Source of the DNA: a bacterium | GTDB taxonomy: Bacteria > Bacillota > Clostridia > Oscillospirales > Oscillospiraceae | Assembly (NCBI GenBank): GCA_004562395.1 | Contig: SFQY01000045.1 | Span: forward strand, 1 to 13,838 | DNA length: 13,838 bases | Direction of reading: 5' to 3' | Shown: one piece after another, positions 10,049 to 13,838 of the stretch | Numbering within the stretch: position 1 is the stretch's first letter | How the letters are laid out: each line of letters opens with the position of its first letter | Made by a program: the position numbers and the translations under genes | The notes under the pieces: generated by a model | Seen by the model: only the letters and a program-made list of their open reading frames with translations | What the model was told of the DNA's origin: nothing | Database searches by the model: none

Positions 10049-10341
10049 TGCTGTAAATGATCGTTTATCTTATGAAGGCAGTTCGTTGGTTCCACTGGCG
10101 CGGGAGCGCCCAAAGCCTCCCTTGTGCAAAGGGAGGTGCCACCAGTGCGCACACTGGTGGCGGAGGGATTGCCGCAGTAAAATGTTACGTATTCGCTGAA
10201 GTTCAGGCGAATTGGGAACATTGCCCTGCACAATCCCTCAGTCGCTTCGCGACAGCTCCCTTTACACAAGGGAGCCTTTGGTGCGGGTCCCACCCAGGCG
10301 GAACCAACGTACATTCCTGCGCTAAACGATCATTTACAGCA
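10049..10341. mobile_element. 293-bp MITE-like element with 19-bp perfect terminal inverted repeats, family B core
   Basis: TGCTGTAAATGATCGTTTA (10049-10067) and its exact reverse complement (10323-10341) bound the element. Inside, GGTTCC (near 10088) pairs with GGAACC (near 10301), and AAAGGGAGG pairs with CTCCCTTT. A perfect hairpin arm CCACCAGT/ACTGGTGG lies at 10139-10160 and GTCGC-TTC-GCGAC at 10241-10253. The centre holds nested stems ATTCGC/GCGAAT and AATGTT/AACATT. Almost the whole element can fold on itself. It fills most of the 476-bp space between the lyase and spoIIID; the rest is the lyase promoter and the spoIIID promoter. There is no transposase and no convincing protein. Confidence 0.7.
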
Positions 10342-10355
10342 GCACCAACTCCCCT

Positions 10356-10385
10356 GGCATAATGCTTCTGCTCCCCGCATAGGCT
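10356..10385 (+). promoter_or_regulatory. Candidate sigma-E-type sporulation promoter of spoIIID
   Basis: GGCATAAT (10356-10363), a 14-nt spacer and CATAGGCT (10378-10385) resemble the sigma-E consensus (GKMATATT, about 14 nt, CATACAMT) at 7/8 and 6/8 positions. The start would be about 27 nt before the ATG. In Bacillus subtilis spoIIID is transcribed by sigma-E in the mother cell, so the match is in the expected place. The call rests on pattern only. Confidence 0.5.
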
Positions 10386-10418
10386 TTTTCAGCAGCACAC
10401 AGCATCGGAGGGGAGCCT

Positions 10419-10667
10419 ATGAAACAAAACCTGGAAAAGCGAGCCTGTGACCTGGCTGTGTACATGATCGAAACCGGTGCCACCGTCCGGGCCGCCGCCC
10501 GGCACTTCGGCATTTCCAAATCCACGGTACATAAGGACCTGACCCAGCGGCTGGAACCGTACAACCATGGCTTATACCTGCAGGTCCGGGAGATCCTGGA
10601 CGAAAACAAACGGGAGCGCCACATCCGGGGCGGCATGGCCACACGGCGGAAGTATAAGGGGGAGTAA
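10419..10667 (+). CDS. spoIIID: Sporulation transcriptional regulator SpoIIID
   Basis: An 82-residue DNA-binding protein. SpoIIID is a mother-cell transcription factor that follows sigma-E, activating and repressing many sporulation genes before sigma-K. The helix-turn-helix (about 22-42) contains TVRAAARHFGISKSTVHKDL, and the C-terminal basic segment has REILDENKRERHIRGGMAT, both hallmarks of the family. The length is close to the B. subtilis protein (93 residues), with a shorter tail. A GGAGGGGA ribosome site lies about 5 nt before the ATG. It is good evidence that the organism makes, or descends from makers of, endospores. It is convergent with the small gene at 10735-10839. Confidence 0.97.
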   Translation: MKQNLEKRACDLAVYMIETGATVRAAARHFGISKSTVHKDLTQRLEPYNHGLYLQVREILDENKRERHIRGGMATRRKYKGE

Positions 10668-10678
10668 GGGTTTGCCCT

Positions 10679-10722
10679 GTGGAGAGCGGACGTTGTTCTC
10701 CAAAATCCCTTCCGCTCTCCAC
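10679..10722. terminator. Hairpin between convergent genes, possible bidirectional terminator
   Basis: GTGGAGAGCGGA (10679-10690) and TCCGCTCTCCAC (10711-10722) form a perfect 12-bp stem with a 20-nt loop. It lies exactly between the spoIIID stop and the stop of the convergent 34-codon gene. Neither side has a T tract, so intrinsic termination is doubtful, but the position suggests a 3'-end role for both transcripts. Confidence 0.4.
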
Positions 10723-10734
10723 ACCCAGGCATTC

Positions 10735-10839
10735 TCAAAGATCGTCCGCATCCTGGACCGGTTCTTCATAGGGATCCCTGCCCCGGCCGGTGTAGCTGCC
10801 GTTGGGGTCTGTGATAATGGGTTTTTTGGGTTTTTTCAA
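10735..10839 (-). CDS. 34-residue small protein with TTG start
   Basis: On the minus strand an excellent AGGAGG (10853-10848) sits 8 nt before TTG at 10839. The frame encodes 34 residues, starting MKKPKKPIITDPNGSYTGRG and ending PVQDADDL, with TGA at 10737-10735. The composition is a basic N-terminus, a TDPNGSYTG turn-like middle and an acidic C-terminus. It has no membrane segment or obvious motif, so it is probably cytosolic and partly disordered. I have the impression of similar small proteins in related clostridia but cannot confirm it. It lies alone between spoIIID (convergent) and rlmH (divergent), sharing the 110-bp region upstream of rlmH. The strong ribosome site with correct spacing is the main evidence. 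Function is unknown. Confidence 0.65.
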   Translation of the reverse strand: MKKPKKPIITDPNGSYTGRGRDPYEEPVQDADDL

Positions 10840-10886
10840 GGCTGTCACCTCCTGATCCTACCTTTCCCACGGAGCCGGGAATTATG

Positions 10887-10915
10887 TTGCATTCGGGCCG
10901 GAAAAATGATATACT
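10887..10915 (+). promoter_or_regulatory. Putative rlmH promoter with extended -10
   Basis: TTGCAT (10887-10892), a 17-nt spacer and TATACT (10910-10915) precede rlmH. TG at 10907-10908 makes an extended -10, which offsets the weak -35 box. The transcript would start about 30 nt before the ATG. Confidence 0.55.
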
Positions 10916-10950
10916 GTAAAATAATAAGCGTCCGTACAAGGAGACCACTT

Positions 10951-11433
10951 ATGTTTGACATCACCCTGATCGCCATGGGAAAGCTGAAGGAAAAATTCTA
11001 CCTCTCCGCCGCCGCGGAATATGCCAAGCGGCTGGGCGGCTTCTGCCGGTTTACCCTTCTGGAGCTGCCGGAAAGCCGGCTTCCGGAGGACCCCTCCCCT
11101 GCCGAAATCGCCGCGGGGCTGGAAAAGGAAGCGGATCAGATTCTCGCCAGGATCCCAAAAGGCGCCTGGTTCTGCGTATTCACTCCCGAGGGAAAGGAGC
11201 TGTCCAGCGAGGCCTTCACGGACAAGCTGCGTTCCGTCAAAGGCTCCGGCAAATCCAGCGCCTGCTTTCTCATCGGCTCCTCCTTCGGCATGGCGCCCAG
11301 AGTCAAGGACAAAGCGGATTTCCGCCTCTCCATGGGGCCCATGACCTTCCCCCACCACCTGGCCAGGATCATGGTTCTGGAGCAGCTGTACCGGGCAGAA
11401 GCCATTCAGGCCGGCTCCAAATATCATAAGTAA
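10951..11433 (+). CDS. rlmH: 23S rRNA (pseudouridine1915-N3)-methyltransferase RlmH
   Basis: A 160-residue SPOUT-class methyltransferase of the usual family length (about 155-160). It methylates N3 of pseudouridine 1915 in helix 69 of 23S rRNA, using S-adenosylmethionine, on assembled 70S ribosomes. Seen in order: the N-terminal DITLIAMGKLKEKFY strand-helix, FTPEGKELSSEAF (77-89), the SAM-binding knot loop FLIGSSFGM (106-114, where many relatives have IGG), MTFPHHLARIMVLEQLYRA (131-149) and the terminal GSKYHK, whose YHK end is characteristic. The start is set by AAGGAG 7 nt upstream of ATG 10951. It has its own promoter and terminator, so it is probably monocistronic. Confidence 0.97.
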   Translation: MFDITLIAMGKLKEKFYLSAAAEYAKRLGGFCRFTLLELPESRLPEDPSPAEIAAGLEKEADQILARIPKGAWFCVFTPEGKELSSEAFTDKLRSVKGSGKSSACFLIGSSFGMAPRVKDKADFRLSMGPMTFPHHLARIMVLEQLYRAEAIQAGSKYHK

Positions 11434-11436
11434 TGC

Positions 11437-11486
11437 ACGCACCCAGCGGAGAATGTGTTCATTCTTGGGCTGGGTGTGTTTATTTT
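11437..11486 (+). terminator. Terminator after rlmH
   Basis: ACGCACCCAGC (11437-11447) pairs with GCTGGGTGTGT (11469-11479) with one G-U pair. An inner AGAATG/CATTCT hairpin caps the structure. A T-rich tract TTATTTT follows (11480-11486). It separates rlmH from the PadR operon. Confidence 0.75.
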
Positions 11487-11492
11487 CGTGAC

Positions 11493-11526
11493 ATACCTTG
11501 ACAGGTGAGGTATCTCGTGCTATCAT
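11493..11526 (+). promoter_or_regulatory. PadR operon promoter with overlapping candidate operator
   Basis: A perfect TTGACA (11498-11503), a 17-nt spacer and TATCAT (11521-11526, 5/6) form a strong promoter. An inverted repeat ATACCT-N9-AGGTAT (11493-11513) covers the -35 box. PadR-type repressors commonly bind dyads in their own promoters, so this is a reasonable autoregulatory operator. The binding itself is inference. Confidence 0.7.
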
Positions 11527-11548
11527 ATGACGCAAAGGAGGGATGTGC

Positions 11549-11881
11549 ATGTCCATTGCCGGAGATCTGATCCGGGGGCATACCGACGCCATCATTCTGG
11601 CGCGGCTGCTGCGGGGAGACAGCTATGGCTACGAAATCAACAAAGTGATCTCGACCCTCTCCTCCGGTCGTTTTGAACTGAAAGAGGCCACTCTGTACAC
11701 GGCATTCAAGCGTCTGGAAGAACTGGGTTACATTGCATCCTACTGGGGCGACAGCGGCGCGGGAGCCCGGCGGCGGTACTACACCATCACCCCTGCCGGC
11801 CGGGAAGCCAGCTGCAGGCTGCTGGAGGAATGGAAGGAAACCAAGGATATTATGGATAAATTGTTGGAAGTGGAGGAATGA
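11549..11881 (+). CDS. PadR-family transcriptional regulator
   Basis: A 110-residue PadR-type winged-helix repressor. Typical family segments are visible: DAIILARLLRGDSYGYEI (13-30), FELKEATLYTAFKRLEELGY (42-61), then SYWGDSGAGARRRYYTITPAG (64-84) forming the wing. The C-terminal helix (about 85-108) is the usual dimerisation region of the short PadR subfamily. AGGAGG at 11537-11542 is immediately next to ATG 11543 but 6 nt from ATG 11549, so 11549 is the likely start. Its stop overlaps the next gene by ATGA. PadR genes placed first in an operon with a membrane protein and a DUF4097 protein usually repress that operon. The inducing signal is unknown. Confidence 0.93.
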   Translation: MSIAGDLIRGHTDAIILARLLRGDSYGYEINKVISTLSSGRFELKEATLYTAFKRLEELGYIASYWGDSGAGARRRYYTITPAGREASCRLLEEWKETKDIMDKLLEVEE

Positions 11882-12690
11882 ATATGAGGCAGCAACTGAT
11901 CCAATATGTGGAGCTTCTCTTCGCGGGAGCGGAGGACTGCGAAGATATCAAGCAGGAAATCCTGCAGAATACTCTGGACCGCTACGACGATCTGATCGCC
12001 GAGGGCAAGGTCCCCGAGGCAGCCTACCGGCTGGCCATTACGGGAATCGGGGACATCAACGAGATTCTGGGAACCAACCGTCCCGTTTCCCAGCCCGCCG
12101 CCCCCGCCGGGGCCATCCAAAAAGAGGCGGACACCCCTCTGAAGAAGACCCTCCGGGCCGTGGCCGTGGCGCTGTACATTCTGTGTCCCATCCCGCTGTT
12201 CGCCCTCAGTGAACTGGGCATGGAGACCATCGGCCTGTGCGGGACGCTGGTCTTTGTGGCCGTGGCCACCGCGCTGATGGTGCTGGGCTCCAGGAAAGAG
12301 CGCCGGGACCCGGAGCCTGAGGTCTCCGAGATAAAAAGTCCCAAATCCGAGCTGCGGGAAAGCGTATCCGGCCTGATCTGGGCCATCGGCCTGGCGGTGT
12401 ACTTCATCCTGAGCTTCCTCACCATGGCCTGGCACATCACCTGGGTCCTCTTCCCCATCCTCGGCGCAATCCAGGGACTGGTCCGGATTCTTCTGTCCGA
12501 TGATTCCAAGCAGCTGAGCAAGGGCATCGGCAGCCTGATCTGGGCCGTGGGCCTTGCCCTGTATTTCATCATCAGCTTTGCCACCAACGCCTGGTATGTC
12601 ACCTGGGTCATTTTCCTGATCGCGGCGGCGGCCCGGGGCCTGGTAAAAGCCATTCTGGATCTGATGGAGGCGAATTCCAATGAAGCATAA
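11878..12690 (+). CDS. Membrane protein with DUF1700/HAAS-like N-terminus and duplicated transmembrane unit
   Basis: A 270-residue integral membrane protein. The N-terminal cytosolic helical part (about 1-65) has EDIKQEILQNTLDRYDDLIA, a GKVPEAAYRLAITGIGDI stretch and NEILG, like the DUF1700/HAAS helical domain often encoded beside PadR genes. A hydrophobic pair covers about 92-136. Then come two near-copies of one unit, 166-206 and 219-260, each starting LIWA-GLA-YFI-SF, with a central AW--TWV and an end G-LV--IL. They are joined by a short charged linker. The start at 11878 overlaps padR by ATGA; ATG 11884 has better spacing (7 nt) from GGAGG and may be the true start. It overlaps the DUF4097 gene by 11 bp, so all three are likely translated together. 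Function is unknown; a sensor or partner of the surface protein is inference. Confidence 0.82.
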   Translation: MNMRQQLIQYVELLFAGAEDCEDIKQEILQNTLDRYDDLIAEGKVPEAAYRLAITGIGDINEILGTNRPVSQPAAPAGAIQKEADTPLKKTLRAVAVALYILCPIPLFALSELGMETIGLCGTLVFVAVATALMVLGSRKERRDPEPEVSEIKSPKSELRESVSGLIWAIGLAVYFILSFLTMAWHITWVLFPILGAIQGLVRILLSDDSKQLSKGIGSLIWAVGLALYFIISFATNAWYVTWVIFLIAAAARGLVKAILDLMEANSNEA

Positions 12691-13603
12691 CGCAATTCTT
12701 CGCATCATTCTGTTCAGCATCACCATCGTGGTGCTTCTGGCCATCCTGGCGGCAGGGCTGACCCTGCGCCGCTGGGAGTGGCGGCTGGACCCTCTGGCCG
12801 CCTCCCCCGAGGAATCCATGGCCGCGGTTCCCGCAGAAGAAGGAACCGCCTCCCGCGACAGCGCGGTAACCGTCAGCAGCAGCCAGGTTCGGGAAATGGA
12901 AATCAACTGGGCCGCAGGCTCCATCCTGATCCAGCCGGCGGATGTTCAGGAGATTACCATTTCCGAGTCCACAGTCTCCGATGAGGCCAACGCCATGCGG
13001 TGGCGGCACAGCGGCAGCAAGCTGGCCATTGACTTCTGTGAGAATACCCGGCTGAAGGGCTTCGGCATCAACGTGAGCCTGCGGAAGGATCTGACCATTC
13101 TGGTCCCCCGGGACTTTGCTCTGGACAGCCTGGAGGTCAACGCCGCCTCCGCCAAGCTGAAGGTTCAGCAGCTCACCATCCGGGAGGTGGACATCGACAC
13201 CGCCAGCGGGGAATGCGAATTTACCGACTGCGCGGTGGATGAATTGGACGTGGACACCGCCTCCGGTGACATCCGTTTCCAGGGTACTCTGAAGGCGCTG
13301 GACTGCGAAGCCGCCTCCGCCTGCGTCTATGCCGAGCTGGACAATGTTCCCTCCCGGGTCAGCATGGACTCCATGTCCGGCAGTCTGAATCTGACCCTGC
13401 CGGAGGATGCCGGGTTTACCCTGTCCATGGATACCATGAGCGGGAAGTTTACCTCCGACTTTGCCACCACCTCCCAGAACGGAAACCACATCTGCGGCAA
13501 CGGCGGATGTCTCGTAAAGATGAACGCCATGAGCGGCGACGTAAGCATCCACAAGGCCCACAGCACCGCCCACGATACCCACGAAACAGAGCATCACGAT
13601 TGA
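12680..13603 (+). CDS. DUF4097-family membrane-anchored beta-solenoid protein
   Basis: A 307-residue protein with a short basic N-terminus, one membrane helix (about 8-28), a low-complexity linker and an extracellular DUF4097 domain (about 68-290). The domain shows regular short repeats, each centred on a turn: NAAS (154-157), DTASGE (173-178), DTASGD (192-197), EAAS (210-213), DSMSGS (230-235), DTMSGK (251-256) and NAMSGD (282-287). This is consistent with a right-handed beta-solenoid like the adhesin-like family members. The tail from 291 is rich in His (6 of 17) with Asp and Glu and may bind metal. GGAGG 9 nt upstream supports ATG 12680 inside the preceding gene. It is last in the operon and followed by a strong terminator. 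The family has no settled function; envelope stress or surface roles are suggested for relatives. Confidence 0.88.
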   Translation: MKHNAILRIILFSITIVVLLAILAAGLTLRRWEWRLDPLAASPEESMAAVPAEEGTASRDSAVTVSSSQVREMEINWAAGSILIQPADVQEITISESTVSDEANAMRWRHSGSKLAIDFCENTRLKGFGINVSLRKDLTILVPRDFALDSLEVNAASAKLKVQQLTIREVDIDTASGECEFTDCAVDELDVDTASGDIRFQGTLKALDCEAASACVYAELDNVPSRVSMDSMSGSLNLTLPEDAGFTLSMDTMSGKFTSDFATTSQNGNHICGNGGCLVKMNAMSGDVSIHKAHSTAHDTHETEHHD

Positions 13604-13610
13604 CCTGTTC

Positions 13611-13648
13611 TCCCCCCAAAGCACACAACCGTGCTTTGGGGGGATTTT
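13611..13648 (+). terminator. Strong rho-independent terminator of the PadR operon
   Basis: TCCCCCCAAAGCAC (13611-13624) and GTGCTTTGGGGGGA (13631-13644) form a perfect 14-bp stem with a 6-nt loop, followed directly by TTTT. It lies 7 bp after the DUF4097 stop. Confidence 0.92.
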
Positions 13649-13665
13649 CGAATATCAGGGAAACA

Positions 13666-13838
13666 AAATGATCGTTTGGCGGCCCAACGGCCCCCTCTGA
13701 CGAGGGGGCTGTCAGCGAAGCTGACTGGGGGAGAGAAAACCTGAAAGCTTTCGCATTCCTGGTAAATACGGGAAAAGACGGAACGTTTTCTCTCCCTCAG
13801 TCGCTTCGCGACAGCTCCCTCATCAGAGGGAGCCTTGT
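13666..13838. repeat. Start of a third repeat element: terminal box plus family B core, cut by the window edge
   Basis: AAATGATCGTTT (13666-13677) is the same terminal box as at 10055-10066. A large inverted repeat follows: 13689-13740 against 13785-13834, about 50 nt with a few mismatches and two single-base gaps, around a 44-nt spacer. The right arm contains CAGTCGCTTCGCGACAG and CTCCCTCATCAGAGGGAGCC, close to the right arm of the 10049-10341 element (CAGTCGCTTCGCGACAG at 10239-10255). The opposite terminal box is presumably just outside the window. No coding is supported here. Confidence 0.7.

Noticed and set aside
9943..10314. N-terminal extension of the lyase into the repeat region
   Set aside because: The extension would translate the promoter and the palindromic element. 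AGGAGA before 9942 and the family-typical N-terminus there decide the start.

Overview
The window looks like chromosome from a GC-rich, endospore-forming anaerobe of the Clostridia, most likely an Oscillospiraceae/Ruminococcaceae-type gut Firmicute. The reasons are a complete spoIIID, a large oxygen-sensitive pyruvate:ferredoxin oxidoreductase, strong AGGAGG-type ribosome binding sites, a PadR regulator and intergenic palindromic repeats of a kind common in that group. The taxonomic placement is inference.

Layout, left to right. Positions 1-126 hold the truncated end of an intergenic palindromic repeat. comM (minus, 151-1665) and nifJ (plus, 1900-5364) diverge from a shared AT-rich region with a recognisable promoter on each side. 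After nifJ and a GC-rich hairpin come a 51-residue HypC-like small protein (5443-5598) and a YcdX-type PHP phosphatase (5634-6362). A 224-bp MITE-like element (6409-6632) carries a palindromic core. A minus-strand operon follows, in transcription order: a PLP-dependent threonine-aldolase-like lyase (9942-8893), an AI-2E/PerM-type membrane protein (8836-7565) and a VanX-like D-Ala-D-Ala dipeptidase lipoprotein with an SH3-like tail (7568-6645). A second 293-bp repeat element with 19-bp perfect terminal inverted repeats (10049-10341) lies just upstream of spoIIID (10419-10667), which has a candidate sigma-E promoter. A 34-codon minus-strand gene (10839-10735) sits between spoIIID and rlmH (10951-11433). 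The window closes with a PadR / duplicated-membrane-protein / DUF4097 operon (11549-13603), which has a strong promoter, a candidate operator and a strong terminator. The start of another palindromic repeat runs off the right edge.

How the genes relate. Most of the genes are ordinary core genes: fermentation (nifJ), DNA uptake or recombination (comM), rRNA modification (rlmH) and sporulation (spoIIID). The accessory interest is in three places. First, three repeat loci look like mosaics of interchangeable parts: an outer terminal repeat, an inner core and an apical hairpin. Second, the PadR/membrane/beta-solenoid module appears to be a self-regulated envelope system of unknown function. Third, two very small genes at 5443 and 10839 are easy to miss. 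I see no CRISPR array, prophage, tRNA, rRNA or classical defence system.
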